From Phenylobacterium sp. (GTDB taxonomy: Bacteria; Pseudomonadota; Alphaproteobacteria; Caulobacterales; Caulobacteraceae), in the NCBI RefSeq assembly GCF_025351295.1, contig NZ_JANXWD010000132.1, positions 1 to 55,877 on the forward strand: a stretch of 55,877 nt of DNA, in the 5' to 3' direction. Shown in pieces: positions 25,121 through 33,950 of this stretch (positions are counted from its first letter, which is position 1; every line of letters starts with the position of its first letter). The notes under the pieces were generated by a model. The model searched no databases, was not told where the DNA came from, and saw only the letters and a program-made list of their open reading frames with translations. Made by a program: the position numbers and the translations under genes.

Positions 25121-25348
25121 ATGATTTTTCTCAAGATCGCGCAGACTGACGAAGGCCTTGCCATCCTCCTGAGCCCGGAAGCCCTGGAGCTGTTGGGCGC
25201 GCTGGCAGGTCAGGAAGCCGGTTTCGAGGTCTCCCAGGACGGAGAGCTCACCATCGGCGCCCGGGACATGTCGTTCGAGGCCCGCCGCGAGCGGGGTCGC
25301 ACATTCCTCGAACGCTACGACAAAACCTTCCAGGCCCTCGCAAAGTAA
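25121..25348 (+). CDS. AbrB/MazE-like antitoxin of a Doc pair
   Basis: 75 aa. N-terminal swapped-hairpin DNA-binding pattern (MIFLKIAQTDEGLAILLSPE with LELLGALAGQEAGFEV), then a C-terminal toxin-binding tail in which FEARRERGRTFLERYDKTFQALAK matches antitoxins partnered with Doc. ATG 25121 is preceded by GGAGG at a good distance. Stop is 4 nt before the toxin gene. As in known pairs the antitoxin probably represses the shared promoter, located in the 80-bp gap from thrB. Confidence 0.82.
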   Translation: MIFLKIAQTDEGLAILLSPEALELLGALAGQEAGFEVSQDGELTIGARDMSFEARRERGRTFLERYDKTFQALAK

Positions 25349-25352
25349 GGCG

Positions 25353-25754
25353 ATGGTCGAACCGGTTTGGCTGGATAAGGCGCTTGTGCTGGCGCTCTAC
25401 GACGATGTGGTTGCCGCGTCCGGCGGCGCCGCGGGTCTGTTCAATGAAGGGCTGCTGGAGTCGGCTCTGGCGAGACCGATCAACCGGCGCCTGTACGAAG
25501 GCGTCGAGGATGTCCTGGAGTTGGGAGCGACCTATATGCGGTCGGCATCGCCTCGAACCACCTTCTTCGATGGCAACAAGCGGATCGCGTTCATAGCGCT
25601 TGGCCAGTTTCTTATCGACAACGGGCTCGTGCTGACGGCGAGCGATGACGACGCCACCGAGATCATGCTCGCCGTGGCGAGACGCGAGGTCAACATCGAA
25701 CAGCTGACGCTATGGCTGCACAGTCGGGCGGTCGGATTCTTCCGGCGCCGCTAA
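25353..25754 (+). CDS. doc: Doc-family toxin with altered Fic motif
   Basis: 133 aa, Fic/Doc fold. Family segments: [21 protein letters not shown], then [12 protein letters not shown], and C-terminal [14 protein letters not shown]. Doc proteins inactivate EF-Tu by phosphorylation using the His that opens the Fic motif HxFxDxNKR. Here that position (residue 69) is Thr and the following Pro is Thr too, while D-G-N-K-R is intact. The enzyme may therefore be inactive or use another chemistry. The stop overlaps the end of convergent ispH by 4 nt. Confidence 0.85.
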   Translation: MVEPVWLDKALVLALYDDVVAASGGAAGLFNEGLLESALARPINRRLYEGVEDVLELGATYMRSASPRTTFFDGNKRIAFIALGQFLIDNGLVLTASDDDATEIMLAVARREVNIEQLTLWLHSRAVGFFRRR

Positions 25755-26695
25755 CCTGCCAGTACCCGCGGTAGCTTGAACCTCACCGTCTCGCGTGCGG
25801 CGTCCACCTCGTCCACCGAGACGTCGAACCGCTCGGCCAGGCGCGCCAGCACGCCCTCCACCAGCACCTCGGGCGCCGAGGCCCCGGCGGTCACCCCGAT
25901 CCGGCCCACGCCCTCCAGCCAGGCGAAATCCAGGCCCTCGGCGTCGTCGATCAGATAGGCCCTGGCCCCGGCGCGCCGACCCACCTCGGCCAGGCGGACG
26001 GAGTTGGACGAATTGGCGCTGCCCAGCACCAGCAGCACCTCGGCCCGGTCGGCGATGGTCTTCACCGCGTCCTGGCGGTTGGTGGTGGCGTAGCAGATGT
26101 CTTCCTTGTGCGGCGCGGCGATGGCCGGGAACCGGGCCTGCAGCGCGTCGACGATATCGGCCGTGTCGTCCACCGACAGCGTAGTCTGGGTGACGAACGC
26201 CACATTGGCCGGATCGCGCGGCTGGAAAGCCTGGGCATCCGCCACCGTCTCGATCAGCGCCACCGCCCCCTGCGGCAGCTGGCCCATGGTGCCCACCACC
26301 TCGGGGTGGCCGGCATGGCCGATCAGCACGATCTCGCGCCCGGCGTCGTGGTGGCGGCTGGCCTCCACATGCACCTTGGAGACCAGCGGGCAGGTGGCGT
26401 CGAGGTAGAGCATCCGGCGCGCCCGCGCCTCGACCGGCACCGACTTGGGGACCCCGTGGGCGGAGAACACCACCGGGCGGTCCGGCGGGCACTCCGACAG
26501 CTCCTCGACGAACACCGCGCCCAGCGCCTTCAGCCGGTCGACCACATGGCGATTGTGGACGATCTCATGGCGCACATAGACCGGCGCGCCATACTTCGCG
26601 ATCGCCCGCTCGACGATCTGGATCGCCCGGTCCACCCCGGCGCAGAAGCCGCGCGGGCTGGCGAGCATGACGGTGAGCGGCGGGCGGGTCGACAT
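25751..26695 (-). CDS. ispH: 4-hydroxy-3-methylbut-2-enyl diphosphate reductase
   Basis: 314 aa, last step of the MEP isoprenoid pathway, [4Fe-4S] enzyme making IPP and DMAPP. The three cluster cysteines are visible in [12 protein letters not shown] (Cys18), [11 protein letters not shown] (about 101) and [11 protein letters not shown] (about 198); the substrate-binding HEIVHN, FSAHGV and GSANSSNS motifs are also present. Length is standard. Convergent with the Doc toxin gene. Confidence 0.97.
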   Translation of the reverse strand: MSTRPPLTVMLASPRGFCAGVDRAIQIVERAIAKYGAPVYVRHEIVHNRHVVDRLKALGAVFVEELSECPPDRPVVFSAHGVPKSVPVEARARRMLYLDATCPLVSKVHVEASRHHDAGREIVLIGHAGHPEVVGTMGQLPQGAVALIETVADAQAFQPRDPANVAFVTQTTLSVDDTADIVDALQARFPAIAAPHKEDICYATTNRQDAVKTIADRAEVLLVLGSANSSNSVRLAEVGRRAGARAYLIDDAEGLDFAWLEGVGRIGVTAGASAPEVLVEGVLARLAERFDVSVDEVDAARETVRFKLPRVLAG

Positions 26696-26912
26696 GGGCC
26701 GGAACCTAGTGCCGCACCCCGCCTTGCGCCAGCGGGCAGCCCGCCAAAGTGGGAACCGGCTTGGCGAAAAGGATGCCCGCCCCTCTTTTGAACCGACGCG
26801 CCCGCTCCGATCGGGGCGCGCTCCAGGGCCGCGTTGCAGCCATAGTCGTCAGGCTGTACTTAGACCCTGACTCCGCGACGTCCTCGCGGCCCTTCCTGTC
26901 TGGACGCCTCGC

Positions 26913-27599
26913 ATGCGCCGACACCTGCTCGTCGCCGCCGCCTTCCTGGCCGCCGCCACCTCCATTCCCGCGGCGTCCTACGCCCAGGGCCGCGGGCAGG
27001 ATCCCGAGGCCCAGGCGCGCAAGGAAGAGGCGGACGCCGCCAAGAAGAAGAAGCAGAAGGAGGACTGGGGCGACAACCAGGCGCCGCTGCCCGCCCTGCG
27101 CAACGCCGGCCCCTGCCCGTTCGTGAAGTCGCTGTATGACGCCGCCCGCTACGTGGAGTTCAAGGACAACCGCGAGGCCAGCGCCAACGTCGGCTGGTCG
27201 GGCGAGATCCAGGGCATCTCGGCCGGCTGCCAGTACAAGGACGACAAGCCGATCGAGGTGACCATGCAGGTCCTGTTCGAGCTCGGCAAAGGCCCGCAGG
27301 CCACCGGCCGGCAGAAGACCTACCACTACTGGATCGCCGTCACCGACCGGAACAAGGAGGTGCTGGCCAAGCAGTCGTTCGAGCTGCCGGTGACCTTCCC
27401 GGAAGGCCAGGACCGCGTCTACCTGACCGAGGACATCGCCCAGATCGTCATCCCGCGCGCCTCGATCGCCACCTCGGGGTCGAACTTCGAGGTGCTGATC
27501 GGCTTCGACGTGACGCCGCAGATGGCGGAATTCAACCGCGAGGGTAAGCGGTTCCGCCTGAACGTCGGCCAGACGGCGAGCAACGCCCCGACCCCATGA
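26913..27599 (+). CDS. Secreted protein upstream of argS
   Basis: 228 aa. Signal peptide [20 protein letters not shown] with cleavage near SYAQG; then a very basic/acidic linker ([10 protein letters not shown]), and a globular part with a Cys pair ([18 protein letters not shown] and [13 protein letters not shown]) that could form a disulfide. A conserved but uncharacterised periplasmic protein of the Caulobacter group, in my judgement. Its stop overlaps the argS start (ATGA, 27596-27599), so it is coupled to a housekeeping gene. Confidence 0.7.
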   Translation: MRRHLLVAAAFLAAATSIPAASYAQGRGQDPEAQARKEEADAAKKKKQKEDWGDNQAPLPALRNAGPCPFVKSLYDAARYVEFKDNREASANVGWSGEIQGISAGCQYKDDKPIEVTMQVLFELGKGPQATGRQKTYHYWIAVTDRNKEVLAKQSFELPVTFPEGQDRVYLTEDIAQIVIPRASIATSGSNFEVLIGFDVTPQMAEFNREGKRFRLNVGQTASNAPTP

Positions 27600-29371
27600 G
27601 CGACCTCAAGCGGGCGCTGGGCGAGGCGGTGGAAGCCGCCTTCGCCGCCATTGGCGCGCCTCCCGAACTGGGCCGGGTGACGCCCTCGGACCGGCCCGAC
27701 CTCGCCGACTTCCAGTCCAACGGCGCCCTGGCCGCGGCCAAGCGGCTGGGCAAGAACCCGCGCGAGATCGCCACCGCCGTGGCCGAGCGGCTGGCCGGCG
27801 ACCCGCGGCTCAGCGCCATCGAGATCGCCGGGCCGGGGTTCATCAATCTGAAGGTGGCCGACGCCACCCTTTCCGACCGCGCGAACGCCATCGCCGCCGA
27901 TCCGCGCCTGGGCGCCGAGACGGTGGCAACCGCGCGGCGGGTGATCGTCGACTACGGCGGCCCCAACGTGGCCAAGCCGATGCACGTCGGCCACCTGCGC
28001 GCCTCGATCATCGGCGAGTCCATCAAGCGCATCTACCGCTTCCGCGGCGACGAGGTGGTCGGCGACGCCCACTTCGGCGACTGGGGCTACCAGATGGGCC
28101 TGCTGATCGGCGCGGTGATGGACGAGAACTTCGCCGTCCGCGCGGTGGTCGAGCGGCTGAACGCCGGCGTCCACGGCGAGGACCTCGGCGCGTTCGACAC
28201 CGTCGACCTGGCCGACCTCGACCGCCTCTATCCGCAAGCCGCCGCCCGCGGCAAGGCCGACACCGACTACCGCGACCGGGCGCGCAAGATCACCGCCGCC
28301 CTGCAGGTGAAGCAGGCCGGCTACTACGTACTCTGGGAGCGCTTCCGCGCCGTCACCAAGGTCGCCCTGGAGCGCGATTTCCACGCGCTGGGCGTCGACT
28401 TCGACCTCTGGAAGGGCGAGAGCGACGTCGAGCACCTGATCGCGCCCATGGTCGCCGAACTGGACGCCAAGGGGCTGCTGGTGGACGACCAGGGCGCGCG
28501 GATCATCCGGGTGGTGCAGGATGGCGACAAGCGCGAGTTGCCGCCCCTGCTGGTGGTGTCCTCCGAGGGCTCGGCCATGTACGGCACCACCGACCTGGCT
28601 ACCATCCTGGACCGCCAGCGCGCGTTCGGGCCGGACCTGGTGATCTATTGCGTCGACCAGCGCCAGGCCGACCACTTCGAGATCGTCTTCCGCGCCGCGA
28701 TCCAGGCCGGCTACGCCGCGCCGGGCCAGCTGGAGCACATCGGCTTCGGCACCATGAACGGGACCGACGGCAAGCCCTTCAAGACCCGCGAAGGCGGTGT
28801 TTTGAAGTTGAACGACATGATCGAGTTGACCCGCGAGAAGGCCCGCGAGCGCCTGCGCGAGGCAGGCCTGGGCGAGGACCTGCCGCCCGCCGAGTTCGAG
28901 GAGATCGCCGGCAAGGTCGCCGTGGCGGCGCTGAAGTTCGCCGACCTGCAGAACTTCCGCGGCACCTCCTACGTCTTCGACCTCGACCGCTTCACCAGCT
29001 TCGAGGGCAAGACCGGCCCCTACCTGCTTTACCAGGCGGTCCGGGTGAAGAGCCTCCTGCGCCGCGCCGCCGAGGAAGGCGCCCAGGCCGGCCCCGTCAA
29101 CGTGAGCGAACCTGCCGAGCGCGACCTCGTTCTGACCCTCGACGCCTTCGATGCGGCGCTCACCGAGGCCTACGACAAGAAGGCCCCCAACGCGCTGGCC
29201 GAACACGCCTACCGCCTTTCCCAGGCCTTCTCGCGCTTCTACGCCGCCTGCCCGATCATGACCGCCGCGCCGGCCGTCCGCGCCTCGCGCCTGACCCTCG
29301 CCACGGCCGCCCTGCGCCAGCTGGAACGGGCCCTCGACCTGCTGGGCATCGCTACGCCGGAGCGGATGTAG
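27596..29371 (+). CDS. argS: Arginyl-tRNA synthetase
   Basis: 591 aa, class I synthetase. N-terminal Add-1 domain (about 1-105), the HIGH-box equivalent in [22 protein letters not shown], the Rossmann core with FGDWGYQMG and [20 protein letters not shown], and the C-terminal anticodon-binding helical domain (DALR-like) ending [10 protein letters not shown]. As usual for ArgS the KMSKS motif is weak ([13 protein letters not shown]). The last 26 nt before its final codons are duplicated 740 bp downstream, bracketing parDE. Confidence 0.97.
   Translation: MSDLKRALGEAVEAAFAAIGAPPELGRVTPSDRPDLADFQSNGALAAAKRLGKNPREIATAVAERLAGDPRLSAIEIAGPGFINLKVADATLSDRANAIAADPRLGAETVATARRVIVDYGGPNVAKPMHVGHLRASIIGESIKRIYRFRGDEVVGDAHFGDWGYQMGLLIGAVMDENFAVRAVVERLNAGVHGEDLGAFDTVDLADLDRLYPQAAARGKADTDYRDRARKITAALQVKQAGYYVLWERFRAVTKVALERDFHALGVDFDLWKGESDVEHLIAPMVAELDAKGLLVDDQGARIIRVVQDGDKRELPPLLVVSSEGSAMYGTTDLATILDRQRAFGPDLVIYCVDQRQADHFEIVFRAAIQAGYAAPGQLEHIGFGTMNGTDGKPFKTREGGVLKLNDMIELTREKARERLREAGLGEDLPPAEFEEIAGKVAVAALKFADLQNFRGTSYVFDLDRFTSFEGKTGPYLLYQAVRVKSLLRRAAEEGAQAGPVNVSEPAERDLVLTLDAFDAALTEAYDKKAPNALAEHAYRLSQAFSRFYAACPIMTAAPAVRASRLTLATAALRQLERALDLLGIATPERM
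29339..29364 (+). repeat. argS-tail direct repeat, left copy
   Basis: 26 nt at the end of argS, encoding LLGIATPER, recurring at 30104-30129 with 24 of 26 identities in the same orientation. The core is ACGCCGGAGCG. Confidence 0.7.
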
Positions 29372-29500
29372 CGGCTATTTCGGTTTGGGGGCCGGCGGCG
29401 CGCACCGGCCGCGGATTCACCCCATAAGGTCAGCGCTTCTGACGTTGATGCGTCCACAATATTCCTTATGTTTAGGACGCCACAGCCCGGAGCGCACCAC

Positions 29501-29764
29501 GTGCCCAGGACAACCACCCTCAACGTTCGCGTCAGTGGACGCCTCGGCGATTTCGTCGCCGACAATGTCGGTGATGGCGGAGCCTACGAGAACGTCAGCG
29601 AGTACATCCGCGATCTGATCCGGCGCGACATGGCCCGAGCCGACGCCGAGGCCTTCGAACGTCTCAAGGCGGAACTGCAGCAGGCCTTCGCCGCGCCTGA
29701 CGACAGCTATCGGCCGCTCGACGCCGACACCGTGATCGGGCGGAACCAGCGCCCGTCGGCATGA
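29501..29764 (+). CDS. parD: ParD-family antitoxin
   Basis: 87 aa from GTG 29501, which gives the typical ParD opening (MPRTTTLNVRVSG); an ATG at 29468 would add 11 unusual residues. Ribbon-helix-helix DNA-binding domain in TLNVRVSGRLGDFVADNV, then YENVSEYIRDLIRRDM and a toxin-binding tail with LQQAFAAPDDSYRPLDADTV. Stop overlaps the parE start (ATGA), the standard type II layout; autorepression with ParE is expected. Confidence 0.88.
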   Translation: MPRTTTLNVRVSGRLGDFVADNVGDGGAYENVSEYIRDLIRRDMARADAEAFERLKAELQQAFAAPDDSYRPLDADTVIGRNQRPSA

Positions 29765-30075
29765 GCGCCGTGCGGGTCCAGGCGGTCGCAGCGCACCGGA
29801 TCGACGACATCTACCGCTATACGCTGGAGACCTCGGGCGAGGGCCAGGCCGAGCGCTATATCCGCGGCCTGTTCGCGCGGTTCGAGGCCATCGCGGCGCA
29901 GCGGTTCCCATGGCGCCCCATCCCGGCGGCCTTCGGCGTCGATGGCTACCTCTGTCGCTACGAAGCGCACGTCATCTACTGGAATACCCTGGCCAACGGT
30001 GACATCGGCATCGTCACAGTCCTGCATGAGCGGATGCACCAGATCGAGCGCTTCCGGGATGACTTCGGCGCCTAA
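29761..30075 (+). CDS. parE: ParE-family toxin
   Basis: 104 aa, RelE/ParE fold. Seen: AAHRIDDIYRYTLETSGEGQAERYI in the N-terminal helices and RYEAHVIYWNTLANGDIGIVTVLHERM with the closing R-F-R. Classical ParE poisons DNA gyrase; chromosomal homologues vary. Coupled to parD by an ATGA overlap. The pair sits in a 740-bp interval bounded by direct repeats of the argS tail, and the following gene has lost its 5' end, so this looks like an inserted cassette. Confidence 0.87.
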   Translation: MSAVRVQAVAAHRIDDIYRYTLETSGEGQAERYIRGLFARFEAIAAQRFPWRPIPAAFGVDGYLCRYEAHVIYWNTLANGDIGIVTVLHERMHQIERFRDDFGA

Positions 30076-30601
30076 CCCACCATCGCCGCCAACTCGGCCT
30101 GAACTGCTGGGTATCGCCACGCCGGAGCGCGAGACGACCGAGGCCGCCTACGAGGTCGTCGACCTCAAGGATCGGCCGCTGCCCATGGACGACGAGCCGG
30201 GCGTGCCGCACGCTGGCGACTACGCGTTCGAGCACACCCGCGCCTGGAGCCGGAAGATCGCCGCGGCCGACGCCTTCGTGTTCGTGACCCCGCAGTACAA
30301 TTGGGGCTATCCGGCCGCGCTGAAGAACGCGCTCGACCATCTCTACCGGGAATGGGCCGGCAAGCCGGCGATGATCGTCACCTACGGCGGACACGGCGGC
30401 GACCGTTGCGCAGCACAGTTGCAGCAGGTCTGCGAGGGCCTGCATATGGCGCCCCTGCCGACAAGGCCCGGGCTGACGCTCTCCAGCGAGCGGATCGAAG
30501 CCAATTCCGGCGAGATCGACCCCGCCGCCGAGTTCGCGTCCCACCTGGGCGAGCTCCGGCAGGCGTTCGGCGAGCTGGCGGCCGCCCGTCTCTCACGCTG
30601 A
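30059..30601 (+). pseudogene. NADPH-dependent FMN reductase lacking its N-terminus
   Basis: From about 30133 the frame encodes a flavodoxin-like reductase: YEVVDLKDRPLPMDDEPG, AADAFVFVTPQYNWGYPAALKNALDHLY, KPAMIVTYGGHGG. The first 30-40 residues, which carry the FMN-phosphate loop (G-S-x-R), are missing. In their place is the duplicated argS tail (30104-30129, LLGIATPER). ATG 30059, overlapping the parE end, could start a 180-aa product, but without the phosphate loop FMN binding is doubtful. Best read as a gene decapitated by the parDE insertion. Confidence 0.75.
30104..30129 (+). repeat. argS-tail direct repeat, right copy
   Basis: Second copy of the argS 3' sequence (see 29339). The two mismatches fall at third codon positions of the argS frame (GGC/GGT, GCT/GCC), which suggests descent from a functional argS end rather than a fresh local copy. 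Confidence 0.7.
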
Positions 30602-30667
30602 CTGGGACGGCGACGCCTGCGTAGGGGTGTCCGTGGGGCTGTACAGATTCGGCGTTGAAACAGGCTG

Positions 30668-30733
30668 GCCCGCCGAAGGCTTTCTGGCGGGCCTGCTCGA
30701 TCCGCTGGTCCCGGCCTTCGCCGGGATCAGCGG
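30668..30733. repeat. Two adjacent REP-like hairpins
   Basis: GCCCGCC (30668-30674) pairs with GGCGGGC (30686-30692); then CCGCTGGTCCCGG (about 30701) pairs with CCGGGATCAGCGG (ending 30733) with one mismatch. They occupy the gap 30602-30774 between the broken reductase and the convergent TraB-like gene. No gene seen there. Confidence 0.55.
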
Positions 30734-30774
30734 GTGCTTGGCGATCGGCGTGGGCAGGTTTGACCCAATCCTGT

Positions 30775-31734
30775 TCACCGCCCCGCCGGGCCCTCCACCT
30801 CCAGCCCGATGGCCTCCAGGCGCTCGATCACCCCGCCGCGGGCGATCAGCGGCCGCAGGCGCACCATCGCCACTGCCTTGCCCGGGGTCTTCAGCGCCTC
30901 GGCGATTTCGGCGGCCTGGTCGCCGACGGTCTGGTTCCACGCCGCTGCGCCGCCGGAGATCGCCAGGAAGCACTTCTCGAACCCGCGCGGCGCCTTCAGG
31001 GCGGCGGCCACGTCGCCCCGCGCCCAGCCTCGCGCCGCCTCGGCCGCCGCTGCTTGGCCGGCCTCCACGTCATCCATCGCCGCGTCGAGGCAGGCGCCCT
31101 GGATGTCGTCCGTCAGCCCGGCCTTGAATTCCTTGATGAACGGCGCGGCGTCATGCGCCTCCAGCCGCCGTTCGCGCACCCGCAACCTGCGCGCTGCGCG
31201 GCGCACCTCCTCCTCGGCGTCACGCCCGCGGGGGCCCAGGCGCGCGTCGCCCACCAGGATGAACCCGGCCACCATCGGCCCCCAGCCGGCATAGTGTTTC
31301 GGGTCCTTGCCCAGGCCCTGGCGCAGGGCCACGAACCGCGCCCGCACGGGCTCCGGCAGGTCGTCCTCCATCGTGCCCTTGGTGCGCAGGGATCGCCGAA
31401 GCGAGAACAGCAGCCCGATGTTGCCCAGCCCCAGCTTGTACGACCGCCCGCCGCCGATCAGGGCGTTGGAACCCTTCAGCCGTCGCTGCAGCCCGGCCAT
31501 GTCCCACGTCAGGTCGGCGGGCAGGGCCGCGTCGGGCAGCGCGAGGATGTAGACCGTGGTGTCGTCGTCCGAGACCCGCCACCACGCCGGCCCCCGCTCC
31601 TTGGCGGTCACCACCAACTCCTCGACGATATTCCCCTCGGGGTCGTCAAGCTTCGGGCGCGGCGGCTGGGCCCTCCCCGCACCGGCGACCGCCACCGCCA
31701 GGCCAGCCAGCACCGCGCAAGAGATCCGTTTCAT
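30775..31734 (-). CDS. TraB/GumN-like secreted protein, divergent
   Basis: 319 aa from ATG 31734. Signal peptide MKRISCAVLAGLAVAVAGAG with cleavage after GRA. The body follows the TraB/GumN plan: WWRVSDDDTTVYILALPDAALPADLTW at the N-terminus and a matching C-terminal repeat. The G-x-x-H motifs expected of this family (putative metallo-fold) are not visible in the first half, where GTxH is replaced by ALPD, so any enzymatic activity is doubtful. Function unknown; periplasmic location inferred. Confidence 0.65.
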   Translation of the reverse strand: MKRISCAVLAGLAVAVAGAGRAQPPRPKLDDPEGNIVEELVVTAKERGPAWWRVSDDDTTVYILALPDAALPADLTWDMAGLQRRLKGSNALIGGGRSYKLGLGNIGLLFSLRRSLRTKGTMEDDLPEPVRARFVALRQGLGKDPKHYAGWGPMVAGFILVGDARLGPRGRDAEEEVRRAARRLRVRERRLEAHDAAPFIKEFKAGLTDDIQGACLDAAMDDVEAGQAAAAEAARGWARGDVAAALKAPRGFEKCFLAISGGAAAWNQTVGDQAAEIAEALKTPGKAVAMVRLRPLIARGGVIERLEAIGLEVEGPAGR

Positions 31735-31912
31735 GCCGTCCCCCAAGCGTCCCCCCAGTCGCCGACAAAGCTTCCGCGATGCGGGCGGCAACGCTTGCGC
31801 CATCCGATCCCTCGGCCACTCCTGCCGAAAGAGCATAACAGTTCTGCGAAAGCGGGCAGTGCGGCGGGGCCATCGAGGCTCTAGTTTGGCGCGGAAGCGA
31901 AGGAGTTCCCCC

Positions 31913-32008
31913 ATGGTTATGAAGGTCGGCTTGGCCGCAATGAGTTTCGGTTTTGTCGTCGTGATGGCGATTCCGATCGTGGGCCCGATGCTGCTCGCCG
32001 CGCACTGA
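31913..32008 (+). CDS. Tiny single-pass membrane protein, 31 aa
   Basis: ATG 31913 is preceded by AAGGAG at ideal spacing (31900-31905), and the product is one hydrophobic helix (FGFVVVMAIPIVGPMLLA) with a short basic N-terminus. The strong ribosome-binding site and the clean helix argue that it is translated, although it is too short for standard calling. Function unknown. Confidence 0.5.
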   Translation: MVMKVGLAAMSFGFVVVMAIPIVGPMLLAAH

Positions 32009-32027
32009 TCCGGATGCCGCGCATCCG

Positions 32028-32717
32028 TCAGGAGACGCGCGCCCGCAGATCGCTCCTGGCCTGGTAGAGCGTCCAGAACGCTTCCGCCACGGTTGAGGGT
32101 GAGATGCCCAGGTCGTTGCCGGTCGGCGTACCCTTGATGGCCCCGGCGATGATCACCTCCCCGACGTAGACCCCCTCACCCGCCAACCGCGCGGCCAGCA
32201 ACCCGGCCAGCTTGTCCTTGGCGGCATTGCCGAGCGCCACCCCCACGGCATCCAGGCCGATGGCGAACTGGTCCATCATCGGCGACAGGTCCCCCAGCGC
32301 GCCGTTGGTGATGAGGACAGCGCCCTCGCCGGAGGCCTTCAGGTCCGGCAGCGACTCCTGGACAGCGGCCAGCAGCCCGACGATCGCCACATCGAAGACG
32401 CTGCGCACCGCGGCCGGGTCCGCGGCGACCAGGTCGACCGCGCCGACGCCGCGGAACGCATTCCAGTGCAACACGGTGATCTGTCCGAGTTCGTCGCGCG
32501 CCTTCGCGATCGCGGCGCGGATGGCAGCGGGATCGCCCGCGTCAGCCGGGAAGGCCGCGGCGACGACGCCTCTGGCTTTCAACGCCTGTAGGCCTTCGAC
32601 CAGGCGGTCGGCGTTTCGCGCGACGAGCGCGACGGAAAAGCCTCGTGCGCCGAACCAATCGGCCATGCCGGTCGAAACGCCGGGCCCGAACCCTATGATG
32701 ACTATCGTCTTCGGCAT
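32028..32717 (-). CDS. Atypical SDR-fold protein
   Basis: 229 aa. The Rossmann start TIVIIGFGPGVSTGMADWFGARG has the glycine-rich nucleotide loop, followed by VALVARNADRL (Arg after strand 2, favouring NADP). The usual NNAG is HWNAFRG, and at the catalytic site the Tyr of Y-x-x-x-K is replaced by Gly (GNAAK) while the Lys remains. So it binds a dinucleotide but classical dehydrogenase chemistry is unlikely. Similar Tyr-less small SDRs are common in proteobacteria; role unknown. Confidence 0.8.
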   Translation of the reverse strand: MPKTIVIIGFGPGVSTGMADWFGARGFSVALVARNADRLVEGLQALKARGVVAAAFPADAGDPAAIRAAIAKARDELGQITVLHWNAFRGVGAVDLVAADPAAVRSVFDVAIVGLLAAVQESLPDLKASGEGAVLITNGALGDLSPMMDQFAIGLDAVGVALGNAAKDKLAGLLAARLAGEGVYVGEVIIAGAIKGTPTGNDLGISPSTVAEAFWTLYQARSDLRARVS

Positions 32718-32799
32718 CGCGCGTCCTCGCCCTGGTCGCTATGCAACAATTGCCGCGCTTGACCGTTCCACCGCCACGCCAATCGAAAGAGAGACTACC

Positions 32800-33504
32800 A
32801 TGGTTCGGAAAACGTTCTTCGTATCGCTCCTCGCCTCGAGCGCCCTGGCCCTGGCCATCACGACGCCGGCCCAGGCTGGCAAGACTGATCGTGCGGAGGA
32901 AGCCATCGCGGCTGCAGAGGCCAAAATCCACACGGCCGAGTCCATCGGCTCCGGCGCCGAGGCGCCGCGCGAGACGGCCGAAGCCCGCGCCGCCCTGGCG
33001 ACCGCCAAGGAATCGCTGGCGGCCGGCCACAAGTCGCCCTCCATCGCGGAGGCCATCCGGGCTTCCGCCCTGGCCGACACCGCGATCGGCAGGGTGCAGC
33101 AGCGCAAGGACGCGACCATCGCCTCCGCCCAGGCGGCGCAGAGGGAAGGCGTCTCCGCCGCCCGCGATCAGGCCGCCGATGCGCGCCAACAGGCCGCCAC
33201 GTCCCAGCAGCAGGCCGCGGTCGCCCAGCAGCAGGCCGCCGACGCCAACCTGCGCGCCGAGGCCGCCCAGCAGTCCGCGGCCAACTCGGCGGCTGACGCC
33301 GCCGCCGCGCGCAACGCCGCGGCCGCCGCGGCGATGACGCCGCCGCCGGCGCCCGCGCTCCCGACCCAGGTCGAGACCACGGTCACCACCCAGCAGGCAG
33401 GCGCCCATCGCTCGACGCGGACGCATGTGACGCGACGCACGACGCACCCGGCCGCCGCCCCCGCGGCCCAGGTCACCACGACCACCAAGGTGACCCAGCC
33501 CTAA
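32800..33504 (+). CDS. Secreted Ala/Gln-rich coiled-coil protein
   Basis: 234 aa. Signal peptide MVRKTFFVSLLASSALALAI, cleavage near AQAGK. The mature N-terminal half (AEEAIAAAEAKIHTAESIGSGAEAP, ARAALATAKESLAAG) recalls DUF4398-type periplasmic helical proteins. The centre is a long helical stretch built on A-Q-Q-Q-A-A repeats (about 110-175); the end is a Thr/Pro-rich basic tail. Probably a periplasmic or envelope-associated coiled coil; no known function. A GC-rich hairpin follows the stop. Confidence 0.65.
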   Translation: MVRKTFFVSLLASSALALAITTPAQAGKTDRAEEAIAAAEAKIHTAESIGSGAEAPRETAEARAALATAKESLAAGHKSPSIAEAIRASALADTAIGRVQQRKDATIASAQAAQREGVSAARDQAADARQQAATSQQQAAVAQQQAADANLRAEAAQQSAANSAADAAAARNAAAAAAMTPPPAPALPTQVETTVTTQQAGAHRSTRTHVTRRTTHPAAAPAAQVTTTTKVTQP

Positions 33505-33520
33505 GGAACTGTGGACAAAA

Positions 33521-33550
33521 GGGCGCGGCCGGACTTGGACGGCCGCGCCC
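33521..33550 (-). terminator. 10-bp perfect hairpin with T-run on the minus strand
   Basis: GGGCGCGGCC (33521-33530) and GGCCGCGCCC (33541-33550) pair perfectly around a 10-nt loop. On the plus strand no T-run follows; on the minus strand TTTTG does. It lies between two rightward genes, so if it works as an intrinsic terminator it stops antisense transcription; otherwise it may act as an mRNA 3'-end stabiliser. Confidence 0.45.
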
Positions 33551-33610
33551 GCTGTGGCCGACCGCCCCACAGGTTCCGGTCGGCCGCCGCATGGGGTAAG
33601 GCCTAGTGGG

Positions 33611-33943
33611 ATGAACCTCCGGATCCCCATGGTCGCGGCGGCGGTGGCGCTCGGCCTGTCCCTGGTCGGCCCCGTCTGGGCCCAGGCGCCCGACGACCCG
33701 CTTCCGGCCGGTCCCGGCAAGGACGCGGTGGTGCGGGTCTGCACGGCCTGCCATGACGCCACCCAGTTCGCCTACGCGCGCCACACACCCGACGAATGGG
33801 ACAATGAGATCGCCAAGATGCAATCGGCGGGCGCCGAGATGACCCCGGAAGACCAGCTCGCCATCTCCGACTACCTGGCCAAGACCTTCCCGAAACCCGC
33901 GCCCGCCGCGCCCAGCGACGCGAAGGCGCCGTCGGGGCGTTAA
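33611..33943 (+). CDS. Small periplasmic cytochrome c
   Basis: 110 aa from ATG 33611. Signal peptide MNLRIPMVAAAVALGLSLVG (cleavage near VWAQA), then one haem c site V-C-T-A-C-H (C-x-x-C-H at about residues 44-48) and a distal Met candidate in KMQSAGAEMT. The size and the DQLAISDYLAKTF C-terminal helix match small class I-like cytochromes found as electron carriers or fused to quinoprotein dehydrogenases. No partner enzyme adjoins. Confidence 0.8.
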   Translation: MNLRIPMVAAAVALGLSLVGPVWAQAPDDPLPAGPGKDAVVRVCTACHDATQFAYARHTPDEWDNEIAKMQSAGAEMTPEDQLAISDYLAKTFPKPAPAAPSDAKAPSGR

Positions 33944-33950
33944 GGAGCTT

